Notes: generated by a model not told the origin, from the sequence alone. Positions 43,116 to 54,355 are shown, counted from the first letter of the stretch. The stretch: DNA of 64,000 nucleotides from Mastigias papua (GCA_964019165.1 OZ025281.1:9856388-9920387), one strand, 5' to 3'. Program-made: numbers and translations.

Positions 43116-44029
43116 ATGACTCGCAGATTTGTTATAGGACTTTTGGTAGTATCTGGTGTTTGCATTGCATCTGGAATGCATATAGAGTGTGTTGATAATG
43201 AGGAAGGACAGGGATTTAAAGATCCAAAAGCAGATCTCCTCTTGCCCTGTTTTCAAGGAGGTGAAGATGTTTGTAGCAAGGTTTTTCCAGAGAATGAAAG
43301 TCAACAGGAATTCTGTAGGAACATTTGTTGTGCATCGACAGACAAAGTTTCAAATTCAACTCCACCTGCTCGACATCCCAGAGCTAAGGTGATTCCGAGA
43401 ATGCCAGGTACGTTTGAAAATATATTACCTGTTGCACATATAGACCCCTTGTGGACCAGAGATTTCTATTCGGGTAGACATTCATTCGTATACACAGTTA
43501 TACGGATAGGCCTCCGGTTTACATATGAAAAATCTATATAAACAAGCATTTAGTCGCTTTGCTGTATAAAAATATTTATCCGGTATTGTGTAAATGCAGC
43601 CTATCCGTATAAGTCTTCATACATACAGATATTTATTGGGATATATTTCTCTTGTGTGAGCGTGTTGTACTGTTATGTTGGATTCATATCATGCATCCAA
43701 CCTCCAAATTTCACGCAGCAGTTAGCAGATGTGTAGCTTTGAATTTATATTGACTATGTTCCTCTTGTTTTTCTACTTCTACAGCTGGCCATTTAGTGTA
43801 CTGGTTTGGGTTTCTTTTTGAATGTCATGCTCAATATGCCTCTCTCTCACAAAAATCAAATACTAGACACGCTAAAATGTGGGAAACTTTTAGAACTACA
43901 CGGAAGGAGTTATGAACTTAACAAATATCTTTGCAATTTTTTTCCATTTCAGAAACCCTCATTTACTACACAGATTCATTAAGTTTTCGCTATATTATGT
44001 TCATGTGCGAAGGCTTAGGGGGATTATAG
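43116..44029 (+). CDS. Predicted secreted cysteine-rich protein, two exons
   Basis: Exon 1 (43116-43407) opens with a clear signal peptide: MTRR, then a hydrophobic core FVIGLLVVSGVCIASG with likely cleavage near residue 20. The mature part has cysteines at 25, 45, 53, 67, 71 and 72 and two N-glycosylation sequons (N60, N79). A strong donor G|GTACGT follows at 43408. A pyrimidine-rich acceptor ending TTTCAG at 43952 joins exon 2 (43953-44029) in frame, adding a seventh mature cysteine (C116) and a stop, for 122 residues in all. If unspliced, the frame runs to 43541 (141 aa). I do not recognise the family; a role outside the cell is inferred only from the signal peptide. A possible 5' UTR acceptor (CATTCACAG) ends at 43104. 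Confidence 0.5.
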
Positions 44030-44288
44030 AAGACACCTTTTACGGTTTGTTTCCAGGTTCACTGCAATGTTTTTTCATTACACTAGGAACTTTTTACGAC
44101 ACGTTTAGAACTAAAATATGGCTAGAAATGAAAGATACTTTTAATACCAGGCCTTGAGTCAGGTTTCACACGAAGGTAAAAAGCGTATATGGTATGGATG
44201 ACATCGTAGAAATTCTGCTTTTCATTCCATGGAGAATGGGTTTGTGAACGTCACGCGGTAGTCACATGAAAATATAGATGATGTAATG

Positions 44289-44294
44289 AATAAA
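44289..44294 (+). promoter_or_regulatory. Candidate polyadenylation signal AATAAA
   Basis: AATAAA lies 260 bases after the predicted stop of the secreted protein gene and before the Harbinger-like element. The position is plausible for a 3' end, but such hexamers are common in AT-rich DNA. Confidence 0.35.
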
Positions 44295-44483
44295 AATTTA
44301 GAATTATCTCGTGGGACTTCCCCTGAAGTCCACCGCACACAGCATAGCATTCAGCCTTGACCTGACCTTAGAAATGCGCCACCACAGCACAATTGTTCGT
44401 AGGTTCCAGATTGGAAGTCTAAAGCCTGGTTTTCATATATCGTAATTCATCGGCGATCATCGCCGATACAATACTTCTTGATG

Positions 44484-44540
44484 ATCGGGGATCATCCCCG
44501 ATGGTCCGCGACGATCCCCGATGGTCGGGGATCATCCCCG
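44484..44540. repeat. Quasi-palindromic GATC/CCCCGAT repeats (left subterminal)
   Basis: Three successive units of the kind (A)TCGGGGATCATCCCCGAT and GACGATCCCCGAT lie inside the left TIR. Each is nearly self-complementary and could form a hairpin. A matching cluster lies inside the right TIR. Confidence 0.8.
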
Positions 44541-44812
44541 ATGAAAAAAGAACATTTTTAGCGCCAATGTTTCAGTGGAAACTGGAGAGTTCCTTGGCTA
44601 TGGCGTATGTACAGTGTGTTCCATGGCGAGAATTAGAAATCCAAACACATCTCCTATCCATAATTGTACTTTTAAGGAAAAAGAAATGTCTTCTCCAAAG
44701 CAAAAAATACAAAAAGAAACGATTTTGGGTTCGCAGAATATTTCAAGCTCGCAATGAGCTAGGCCATTTCAATACACTGGTGCAGGAAATGAGATTACAG
44801 GGCAGAGAATAA
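44501..44812 (+). pseudogene. PIF/Harbinger transposase N-terminal remnant
   Basis: The 103-codon frame starts inside the palindromic terminal region. From about 44715 it reads KKRFWVRRIFQARNELGHFN, then TLVQEMRLQGREYYF. This resembles the RRxWVRP...GxYxxLxxELR block at the start of Harbinger transposases, upstream of the nuclease domain. The frame stops soon after and the DDE domain is absent. The first methionine at 44501 lies in TIR-associated repeats and is probably not a real start. Confidence 0.6.
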
Positions 44813-45185
44813 TATTCTTTCAGGTAATTTGGATTATTCATTCCATTTGGGGTAGTCGGTGTGAATTTTCTTCTTCTAAAGATGTAAGCAATGAGCCAGT
44901 TTTTTAAATCAACCAATGTGTTTTATCATTTTCTTCAAGATTCCTGAGAATGAGTCCTGTTATATATAGTAGGAAACTCTCTAATAATCTCCATAAAAAG
45001 AGCGTCATTTTCATTTGCATCGGAAGCTTCTGGCAAGTTCAGGCTAGATAACTGGTTTATGCACTTCATTTTCTCTCCCAACGAGACAAGAAGCATCATC
45101 AACAACAACAAATCTTGTAAATCTATTGTTTTTCAAGCTATTGTTCGTCGGGAACCATCGGGAAAGTCAAACATGTTTGACTTTC

Positions 45186-45275
45186 CCGATGATCGGGGAT
45201 GATCCCCGATGGTCGCCGATAGTGCAGTTTTCATAAGTCATAAGCCGTCGGGGACAATCCCCGATCATCGGGAAC
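45186..45275. repeat. Quasi-palindromic GATC/CCCCGAT repeats (right subterminal)
   Basis: ATCGGGGATGATCCCCGAT, GGTCGCCGATAG, GTCGGGGACAATCCCCGATC and ATCGGGAACC units lie just inside the right TIR, mirroring the left cluster. Subterminal repeats commonly bind transposase; that role here is inference. Confidence 0.75.
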
Positions 45276-45327
45276 CTGCATCGGCGATGATCGCCGATGA
45301 ATTACGATATATGAAAACCAGGCTTAA

Positions 45328-45876
45328 AGGGCTGATTATATTGAGAGTTTTCAGCCCGGGTTGAAAACGCCGCTCCCTTCTCCAATCATCTCTTTATATA
45401 CACATGTGTTTTATAAGAAAAACACTGTTTTTCCTGAGGCTCAATTTTCTTAACTTCTGAAGGAAAAACTGGCTGAAATAGGCTACTCTGTATTTGTTGG
45501 GCCGCCATAAGTCTCGATCTTTGTACGAGAGTTTGCAAAAATGAGCCAATATCAATATCGGGCATGTAAGGAAGATGAACTGTAATTTTATTTCAGCTAG
45601 GTGGGCTGGGATTTCCAGTCGGTTTGAAGGTGATGAAAGTTGTCATGCAATTGTGTCCAGCCCGGGCTGAGAATTATGTTGGCGCACGCGCAATTTGTGT
45701 ACAGTCCCGGCAGTAGTAGATTATCACGAATGTTAAGGCTTTAATTGGCTCTATGAACGATAGCCATGGTTTTATATTGTTTCCTCTTGTCTATGCTGAA
45801 TTAGCTACTACTGGATTCTATCAGGCTTTAGTAGGTTGCCATACGTTCAATGAGATGGTATTTTTCTACAGTTTTC
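45328..45876. other. Unannotated DNA with CCCGGG palindromes
   Basis: Two related palindromes centred on CCCGGG are at 45347-45368 (22 bp, one mismatched pair) and 45658-45669 (12 bp, perfect). They may be the ends of a small MITE of about 330 bp, but no target duplication was confirmed. No gene was seen. Confidence 0.4.
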
Positions 45877-45912
45877 CAATAGACCACTTTCACATTCATT
45901 TTGAAATAGAGG
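45877..45912. repeat. Isolated TIR fragment of the copy A/B family
   Basis: CAATAGACCACTTTCACATT followed by CATTTTGAAATAGAGG resembles the terminus expected for the A/B element family, closer to the right-end version seen in copy A. It lies 136 bp before copy B and is probably a remnant of a third insertion. Confidence 0.55.
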
Positions 45913-45987
45913 GGGGCAAGGCTCCTATTGAGGGCACATTATAAACACTTTTGCACTAAAATAATTAAGTACTTCGTAAGGGCAGGA

Positions 45988-46001
45988 GGGGCAGCTGCCC
46001 C
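45988..46001. repeat. 14-bp perfect palindrome GGGGCAGCTGCCCC
   Basis: A perfect palindrome in a G- then C-rich stretch just left of copy B. It resembles termini of small inverted-repeat elements, but no partner was found. Confidence 0.7.
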
Positions 46002-46047
46002 CCTTGACCCCCCAGCGTAGGCGTCCCTGGCGCCAACGTTCCATCAT

Positions 46048-48400
46048 CAATAGACCCTTTTCACATTCCAAAGTCACGTGGAGCTATGAAGTCGAAAGCG
46101 AGGCTAACGATGATGTCCTCAAACTTCGTACAGTGCGATGGTGTGTTTTGATGCAGTATTTTGCTTCTTGCTACGTCTTAACAATGGATTGCTTCAATAA
46201 GATGCGTCAAGACGGAAAATATATTATCTTTTTTAGAAGATTGACTATCTTCGACAGCCATTTAGCACAAAATAATCTTAGTTTCACCGTGTACTAAGAA
46301 GGCCGATCTCGTTCGTTCTATATTTGAGGAGAAAGCAGGTAGCTCAATCACCCACAGATTGTGTAAGGAGTCCTTTTGGTGCAAATATTACAACACAAGT
46401 TCTTTACAGTGTGGGTATTTGCCTTGAAGTTCTGATTTTTGAGATGTTGCACCGTCCACTTGATTTTGCATAATTTTAAATGCAAAGACCTAAAGTAGGT
46501 TTGCTGCAAAAATGCCAAGTTCAAAGTTTGTTATAACACTTTCAATGTGAAAAATTTGTCTTGATAAAGATAACAACCATATTTTTTCGATAAATGCATG
46601 GCAAGAATCTTGTATTGAATATTCATCATTGACACTGAAAGTGCAATTGATGTTATCAATATATTCTTGCTATTGATCCTTCTGGAAATGCAGTCAGTGG
46701 TGCGTGCACCTGTTTGGCAGGCTTCATTTTAGGTGTATTTGGAAATTTAGTTATATTGGTGGTATTTTGTTTATTGGGAGATAAGGAGGAATTAGTCAGG
46801 ATGCTCCCTCATCCTCAAAAGCTGTCATATTTTCAATAAATAAGGTTCTTCTATTAGAACTCAGCCTTGATAAACAAAGTGATACAAATATAAGCCCAGT
46901 TTCAATCTTCATTGAGCTCTATGACTCAAGAAGCATCAAATCTTGGCCACCATCAAAATAAGGATAAGCTTTTACATGATTATTTGTGTAAACACAGGTT
47001 ACACAGACAAGTACCTTCTCCAATGCAATCTGCCTGCTGCCAACATAGCAGGCATCCTGCCTACTATTCTTTCCTGACTTTTCTTGAAAATTTAGGTGTT
47101 TTTCTTGAATACATATCAGAGATACATAATTTCTGCAAATGATGCAACTGCCCCATCTTTTAAAACTAAGTAATTGAACACATTTTCCAATTTGAGTAAG
47201 AAAGGGAGGCTCTCTGGTCAACTACTTTCTCAAATAGGAACAAAAACATATCATGTACTGCATCCTATGTGCAGAGTTGTTTATTGGGCACAACAGAATT
47301 TATTCACATTGATGAAAACACTCCTGACTTTTTCCTGACTTTTTCAGGTTTCAATACAATTTCTGACTTTTCCAGACTGTCTTTAAAAATACAGGTTTTC
47401 CTTACTGTATAACCCTGCATAGTGGAAGCTTCTTGAAAAGTTAACTCAATGTTTCATGAGTTCTCAAGTTTTGCAACATCTCTTGAGAATGGAACCCAAA
47501 ATTCACCCTATTTACAATATGTATATCATAAGTCTATGACTTTAAAAGCTTAAGAAATAGTCTATTTAAGGTTTAGAATTAATAATTTACAGAGAAGATT
47601 CATTGCACATCATGTGAGTCTATTACAAAATTCACAGACAAGCTTAGGGATTGAGAAAAAGTAACACTTAGCAGCTCTTCTTTTGGTTATAGGAAATCCA
47701 CTTTACATAGTGGATAGACAGGGCAGAAAAATCATGAACTATGTTTCAAACACAATGCTTAGCTGCAGTGCCCAGACTAAGGGCAGTTAGTGTTATTTTA
47801 TTGTTTGAGGGGAAAACCATAATTCATTGTTAAAAACCTGTTTTGTCTCTATGTGGAAGCCCTCTTGCTTGAATACTAAATAAAATGGATCAAATGCTGT
47901 AACAAGCTGCACTTACATATAACTTAGGGCCAAAAAGCTATACAACAACAAGTTAAGGATTGAAACAGTAAACAAAAACGGACTGTCAATACTTGGTCTG
48001 CAATTGTGCGTAAAGTATGCAGAAAAACATATTTGAAACTTGAGAATTAACGTCTGTCCATGATATTCTATATTGCAACTAATGAATCTGTTCTCCTTAA
48101 TCTAATCTCAAGCTAGTATTTATGTGTCTTTCTGGGCTGTTTGAGAATTTAACGACATCACGTGAAGGCCAGTCGGTACTCCATCACAGCTATAAAATCT
48201 ATTCAAGGGACAATAGGCGGCGCACTGTTTTCCAGCTGACTTAACACTCAACTCATTGCCAATGCTTTCTGCCACTACTTCTCAAAGTAAAACATAACCG
48301 CAAACTTGTAAACTTAGTACAAATTGTGGAATGTAACAAGGCTTCGCTACTGCAAATCCCAGGACATCATCGTTAGCCTCACTTTCAACACTCAGCCCCT
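46048..48400. mobile_element. TIR DNA element, copy B
   Basis: This matches copy A (39685-42035) almost base for base over about 2.35 kb, with a handful of substitutions and 1-2 base indels. The TIR cores are at 46100-46119 and 48361-48380. The right end is cut at CTCAG (about 48395), slightly inside that of copy A, and is followed by a 7-bp hairpin (CCTGCCC/GGGCAGG). Flanking DNA differs from copy A, so the two are independent insertions rather than a segmental duplication. No transposase was recognised. Confidence 0.75.
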
Positions 48401-48483
48401 GCCCTCGGTGCGGGCAGGCGTGCCTGGTTGGCGCGAATTCAATATAATAAATCTAATATAATTCAATATAATAATAATGTGGG

Positions 48484-48836
48484 TGTTATGGTTACAAAGA
48501 ACTGTTTAGAAGAACTGTTTACGGTCTAACGGACATCCTTTTGTGGTTTGGTTCTGTGTCCTTCGGATTTACTGTTTGATTTCTTTTTCACCTACATCTT
48601 TTGTTGAATTTGTATAGGTTAACATATTATATTTGTTTTTGACTTGATGTTTTCGAGATTCAAGAGCTGTTTTCATGATTTTTGGACCATGTTTGCCGTT
48701 ATATGAAGCACGCATTTTATCAAAAACTGTTACTTTATCATGCTACTTGGCTATTGTTGAATTTTGAATATATTTCAATACATGATACAAGTTCGATGTG
48801 CTATATACCTGCATAAAGAGGAACGTTTTCGCTTCA
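48484..48836 (+). repeat. Old BEL/Pao 5' LTR
   Basis: A 353-bp repeat matches 58992-59309 plus 60218-60249, with many substitutions, so the insertion is far older than the BEL/Pao at 30209. No convincing TGG-type primer-binding site follows it. Confidence 0.85.
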
Positions 48837-49026
48837 TCATTTTCGATAAAATAACATTTAGATGGTTGTATCGCGTAGCTATTGCTTTATAATTTTTTTA
48901 TGATGCAGTGAATTGGTGGTTAGTTTATGTGCTACTTTTGATACGTTTATATGGCTTATGAATTTTAAAACACACGTTTTTGATGGTTTTGCTATCAAGT
49001 TCGAATTCGTCATATGAAATCAATTT

Positions 49027-49905
49027 ATGCAGCAGTTACAAGATGAGGACGTGCAACATAAAATATCTACTAAAGACACATTACCGCTAGCACCACAATT
49101 TTGTGCGAAAGATGAAGTTTGCAATATTCCTACAGCTGAAGATACTAATGTAGGTGCAATATATAGCGATTATATCTTATCAAGGCCATCAAGAGATTGT
49201 AAAATGACAGAAAACGGCTTAACGTATTGGGTTGAAAACCGCGAACTAAGACGCAAAATTCAGAGTTACTATAATGATCCATTAATCGACATATTAAGCA
49301 ATTGCAGAATTTAATGGCTTCTAGAGCAAATCTGAACGACGTCTAGGAAACTATGAATAAAGTTTTACGTTCATATCAAGATTTCTCTCAACCGTTTGAT
49401 GGTGAAGAAGAAAAATTATGTGATCCGGCATATTTACGTGTTTGTGAAGAAGTTCGGGATGTTACACTACGTGTTACAAAGTGCTTGGAGGAGTTTAACT
49501 CATGTGACGAGATGGCTTCTGTTCGGTCCAAATCTTCAAAAAATTCAGTTGCATCTAGAAAGTCTGATGTTTCTCGTGTATCTACCAACACAATTGATGA
49601 GGTAATAGAGAACAAAGCAAAACTTGCAGAGTTAAAAGCCAAAGCAGAGTATTTTGAAAAGGAGAAAAGAGCTGAGTTAGAGTTGGATAGAACCCGACTT
49701 GAGAAGGAGTTGGCAATTGAACAAGTAGCAGATAGAATTCATCAACAATACCTACGAGAGGATTATACTTTAAGCTCAATAAGGCAAAGCAACAGTGAAG
49801 CTAAATGTCTGTTCCTCAGGGATTATTCTGATAAACAAAGATTTGTAAAGACATCAAACAATAAATACAAAGGGTTTAGGATCATTGAGATCTTTATTAT
49901 ACATA
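49027..49905 (+). pseudogene. BEL/Pao gag N-terminal region
   Basis: A first frame (49027-49314) and a second (49353-49910) give gag-like sequence. The second has a long charged alpha-helical stretch (ENKAKLAELKAKAEYFEKEK, then further E/K/R-rich sequence) typical of the coiled-coil part of BEL/Pao gag. A stop and frame change separate the two. The capsid core and zinc knuckles are missing, because the inverted protease piece follows directly. Confidence 0.6.
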
Positions 49906-49914
49906 TCTAGTAAC

Positions 49915-50277
49915 ATATTTCACGAGTCTTTATCTGAAACAGTCTCTTCACCTCCAATATAATGTTGAGTAATTTTATTTGAACAACTGTCTGTGACAGC
50001 AATCCTGTTACAATGTAATGTCAATGGTGTAGATGCTATATATCTGAAAGAGGACCAACAATACACCATCCAAGACTGGTTCTTTGTGCAAAAGGCCCAT
50101 GATCACATACATTTATCACTTCCATTGGGCAAAGAGCTGCTGGACAATTTACTCCTATAAGTAATCCGATTGGGGCCTTTGAGTCAAAATTAGGAGTTTC
50201 ATCTGCTATACCCTGAAGATGAGGCCACTGTTTTGCTTTATCTGCAGTTGATATCTTCCCTTCAGAAATGAAGTTGT
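49915..50277 (-). pseudogene. BEL/Pao protease-region segment, inverted
   Basis: On the minus strand this reads WPHLQGIADETPNFDSKAPI, then GLLIGVNCPAAL, MEVINVCDHGPFAQRTSLGW and a GPLS block. These are the DUF1758/Pao protease tail that normally precedes RT. Past a stop, a further frame reads NRIAVTDSCSNKITQHYIGG, the linker to RT. The flanking gag (49027-49905) and RT (from 50282) are on the plus strand, so this 360-bp piece is inverted in place. Confidence 0.75.
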
Positions 50278-50281
50278 TAAT

Positions 50282-52924
50282 ATGCTAAATAATCGTGAAC
50301 AAGCAATAAAAAGAGTAATGTGGATTAAAAGTAAAATTAAAGACCCTAAATTTCATGCAGATTACGTACGTTTTATAAATAACATAGTAGCTAAGGGATT
50401 TGCTGCAGAAGTTTCTGGCGATGAATTAAAGGTAGAAGAGGGAAAAGTTTGGTATTTGCCACATCATGGAATCTATCATCCACAAAAGAAAGAGAAAATC
50501 CGCGTTGTTTTTGATTGTTCTTGTGAATATGATGGAACATTCCTTAACAAAGAGTTATTACAAGGTCCAGACCTGACTAACTTACTTGTTGCAGTACTGA
50601 TGCAGTACTGATAAGATTTCGCATTGATCGTGTTGCTTTTCTGGGAGACATAGAATCACTGTTTTATCAAGTGCATGTCCCAGAAGCTCATAGAAGTTTT
50701 CTTCGTTTCTTATGGTGGCCAGATGGACACACGCAAAACGATTTATAAGAATATGAAATGTGTGTACATTTATTCGGTGCCGTCAGTTCGCCTCCTTGTG
50801 CAAACTTTGCCTTACAACAGGCAGCCAAAGATAATACATACCTTTATGGCGAGGAGACAGTTGAATTTGTAAATAAAGATTTTTATGTTGATGATCTACT
50901 TAAATCGACTGAAACAGCAGGATCAGCAATGGATCTTATTTCGAAAGTTACGAAAATGTGCAGTGCCAGAGGCTTTAGGCTTACGAAATTTATTTCTAAT
51001 GATCGTGAGGTGATTTTCTCAATTCCAAAGAAGGATCAAGTGCCAAAGATTAAAAACGTTGACTTAAGTTATGATGATTTACCTATTGAAAGAGCCTTAG
51101 GTATGTAGTGGAATACATAGAATGATCAATTGGAATTTCATATTATTTTGAAAGATCAACCTATAACACACCGTGAAATTATAGCACAAATCAGCTCTAT
51201 ATATGATCCATTAGGGCTAATTGGACCTTTACTGCTACCAAGGGGAAAGATTTTGCAGCAACTATCAGCTAGTAGACAAAGATGGGATGAGCCATTGGGT
51301 GTAGAACAACGAGTTTGTGGGAGAAATGGAGACATGATTTGCATGTATTACCTCAGATAAAGATTAATAGAAGTTTTACACCAAAGTCATTTCATGGAAC
51401 AAAATCAGCACAGTTGCACCATTTTTTTGATGCAGGCACTTTCAGATATGGTGTTGCAAGTTATTTACGTTTACAATATACAGAAGATAACATCCACTGT
51501 AGCTTATTAATGGGAAAATCAAGAGTTGTTCCTAAAGGCGCTCCATCAATACCTCAGTTGAAGCTGACAGCAGCAACAGTTGCAGCAAAAATTGGCTACT
51601 TGTTGTTCAAAGAACTACCTTTTAGAGACGTTAAAGAAGTCTATTGGACTGATTCACGAGTTGTTTTAAGTTACCTAAATAACGAGCCAAAAGCGATTTC
51701 GCACGTTTGTTGCAAACCGAGTGAAGACAATCTGCGATTATACTGATGTGGAACGATGACGGTATGCAAGATCTGAGCTCAATCCACCAGATTATGCATC
51801 TCGTGGGACAGCAGCTAAGCAGTTTATGGACGCTAAAACATGGCTACATGGTCCAGCATTTTTGAGGGGAACAGAAAATAATTTTCCTACAGACTCTATA
51901 TCAACGGTGTTAAATGAAAATGATAAAGAAGTGAGAAAAACTATAGCAACAAATATGACAGTATTAAAAGAAGAGAATCTTATTTTATCATGTTTAAAAA
52001 GAAATATTTCAAGCTGGTATCGTATGAAAAGGACACTTGCATTGGTAATTGGAATAATCAAATATTAAAAATTTGTCAAAATAACTCCAAATGTTGAAGA
52101 TTTAAAAGAATCAGAGCACAATAGCACCAAATGGATGCAACAAAAGAATTTTCCAACATTCTTAGACAGATACAGCAAAGTAATGCAGACAGAGAAAGAA
52201 AGCTGTTGCTACATCAGGAAGCTAATTTGTTTAAGCTAAATCCTTTTCTTGATTCCAATGGTCTTCTAAGAGTTGGTGGCCGTTTGCGAAGATTAGAATT
52301 GCCAGATGACTTTAAATTTCCTAGCATAGCACCAAATGATGGGAAAATATCATTTTTGATCGCAAGTTATTATCATGCTGCTGTTTATCATGCTGGAAGA
52401 GGGATGATGCTTAATGAAATTAGAATTTCAGGTTATTGGACTATTAAGATTGGGTTAGTTGTGAGACAGTTGATTTCGCATTGCACGATTTGCCGCTGGC
52501 TTTGAGGACAAGGTGGGAACAAAAGATGGCAGATTTACCTGCAGATAGAACTTTTTCGGTACCACCTTTTACTTACTGTGGTGTTGACTGCTTTGGCCTT
52601 TCACAATCAAAGAAAAAAGGGAAGAATTGAAACGCCATTGTGCTCTTTTTACTTGCCTTTGCTCTCACGCAGTTCACATAGAGGTTGCCAATTCTTTAGA
52701 TGCAGATTCTTTTATAATGGCTTTAAGGCGATTTATAAGCATTCGGGGAAACATAAGAAACTTAAGATCTGACTGAGGAACGAACTTTGTCGGAGCAGAA
52801 AGGGAACTTAGAGAGGGTATACAGGAGATGAATTTTAGGCACAGATAGCGCAAAGTATACCCTATCAATTTACAACGTAGGGCAACATGGAACATTCCTC
52901 AAGAGAATTTTAAGAGTGGAGCTA
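50282..52924 (+). pseudogene. BEL/Pao pol: RT, RNase H and integrase (broken)
   Basis: RT starts with NNREQAIKRVMWIKSKIKDP and continues through KVWYLPHHGIYHP. After frameshifts come CVHLFGAVSSPPCANFALQQ and a catalytic YVDD at 50884-50895. Connection sequence ISSIYDPLGLIGPLLLPRGK follows at 51195-51250. RNase H is at 51315-51746 with a WTDSRVVLSYLNN block. The integrase zinc region is at 52131-52505 (YHAAVYHAG...HCTICRWL). GVDCFGLF (near 52580) and a GTNFVGAERELR block (52785-52815) mark the integrase core. At least six stops or frameshifts are present. It is cut at 52925 by the Tc1-like element. Confidence 0.8.
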
Positions 52925-52926
52925 TA

Positions 52927-54355
52927 CACTTCCTCGTCAAAAGTGCTGGAACGAGCAAGGAATCTGAAGCCAACAATTTCATAGGCACTTTGAAATAACT
53001 AGTTTTTTGGCGAAGCCTACAACAAAAACCATTATTCGAAACTTCTCTTAATTTATACTAATGATAAAATAGAGCATAATTTATAATATTTTAGATAAAT
53101 GAAACCTTTACTTAACGCTTTCAAGTCAAAATTGTTAATATTTTGTTGGATAGCCACAACTTGCACGAACAGCACGGAGACGGCGTGGAATTGAAGAGTA
53201 CAGATTGACTATTAATTCGCGTGGAAGTTCTGCCCAAACCTCAAAAAATTTTTTTACGAGTTGATGCTTGTTCTTCAGTGGGTCTTTTCTAATCATATTT
53301 TTCATGTATTGCCAGAAATTTTCAATTATATTGAGATCAGGACTTTGAGATGGCCAGGGAAGTTGAAGAATTCTATTGCTTTTGAGAAAACTGCATGTTT
53401 GAGCAGCTTTGTGGCATGGAGCACTGTCTTGTTGGAAGATAAACGGTTGGTTCTCATTGCCATAGATTTTTCGGACGCTTTTGGGAAGATTTTCCTTTAG
53501 AATTCGTATATAATACTGTGAATTTACAGATTTTTCGCAAAGTAGAAGGTTTCCAACTCCATTAGGCCCTATGCATCCCCAGACCATAACTGAAACTCCT
53601 CCTGTGAAAGTTGGCACAAAGAATTCTGGATTGTCTGCTTCACAAGCAGTTCTCTATACTCTTCGGACCCCGGAATCATTTACCAAAGAAATCTGTATTC
53701 GTCAGAAAAAATAATATCCTCCCAATAAGATAAAGGCTATTTCTTCATTGTCTTAGCCCATTTCATACGGTATGTACGATTTATTTATGAAATATACGGT
53801 TTTTGCTTACGGATTCTACTTTTAATGCCATGTTTTGAAACTACTCGCATAATGGTGCTTTTTTCTGAAGGAAAGCTCTTGTCTATCTCGTCTTTTATTT
53901 CATCGAATTTGGCGAAGCGAGACGTTTTAAAAATTTGCATAACGATTCTCTCGCCTCTACGAGAGATTACTTTTGGTCGGCCACTTTTCTTACTTCGTAG
54001 TAGTGACCCAGTTTTTCATGCTTCTGCACAATTCTGTATGCTGATGACTTCGTGCAACTTACTTGTTGTTAATTTCAGCAAATGAGTGTCCAGCTACTCT
54101 TAAATGATATACATAATTCTCGAGATTTTGCCATGCTTTTTTGATAACGAATTACAGAATATACTCTGTAAATGATAGCAAGCAAATTAGGTAAGCAAAA
54201 AGTGTAAAAGGTTCTGGTTTGTTTATGTTTATTTGCTGTCGTGACAGGGCCCATTTCGCGTCAAAAAGTAAAGATGAAATTTTCTTTACGAACTGAATAG
54301 AAAGCTTAGGCCGCCATTCTGATGTTATCGTTCCAGCACTTTTGACGAGGAAGTG
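52927..54355 (-). mobile_element. Tc1-like DNA transposon, inactive
   Basis: 1429 bp with perfect 28-bp TIRs (52927-52954 and 54328-54355, starting CACTTCCTCGTCAAAAGTGC), flanked by TA at 52925-52926 and 54356-54357. TA is the obligatory Tc1/mariner target. The minus strand encodes a broken transposase. It interrupts the integrase to DUF5641 region of the old BEL/Pao. Confidence 0.9.
53135..54085 (-). pseudogene. Tc1-like transposase, DD34E, broken
   Basis: The intact C-terminal frame (53135-53617, 160 aa) has VMVWGCIGPNGVG, QQDSAPCHKA with the second catalytic aspartate (53426-53428) and SPDLNIIENFW with the glutamate (53321-53323). The spacing is 34 residues, as in Tc1. The upstream frame gives FSDEYRF with the first aspartate near 53700, followed by a stop and a frameshift. 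A helix-turn-helix region with KKSGRPKVIS lies at 53960-54010. The protein would cut and paste the element; stops and frameshift prevent this. Confidence 0.85.

Larger units (their letters stand above)
44423..45324 (+). mobile_element. PIF/Harbinger-derived element with perfect 45-bp TIRs
   Basis: The ends 44423-44467 and 45280-45324 are exact inverted repeats over 45 bp (starting AGCCTGGTTTTCATATATCG). They are flanked by TAA at 44420-44422 and 45325-45327. A three-base TWA duplication is the hallmark of PIF/Harbinger. Inside, a frame resembles the start of a Harbinger transposase. The rest of the transposase is missing, so this is a deletion derivative. Just inside each TIR are clustered quasi-palindromes of the type ATCGGGGATCATCCCCGAT. 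Perfect TIRs suggest recent movement. Confidence 0.85.
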
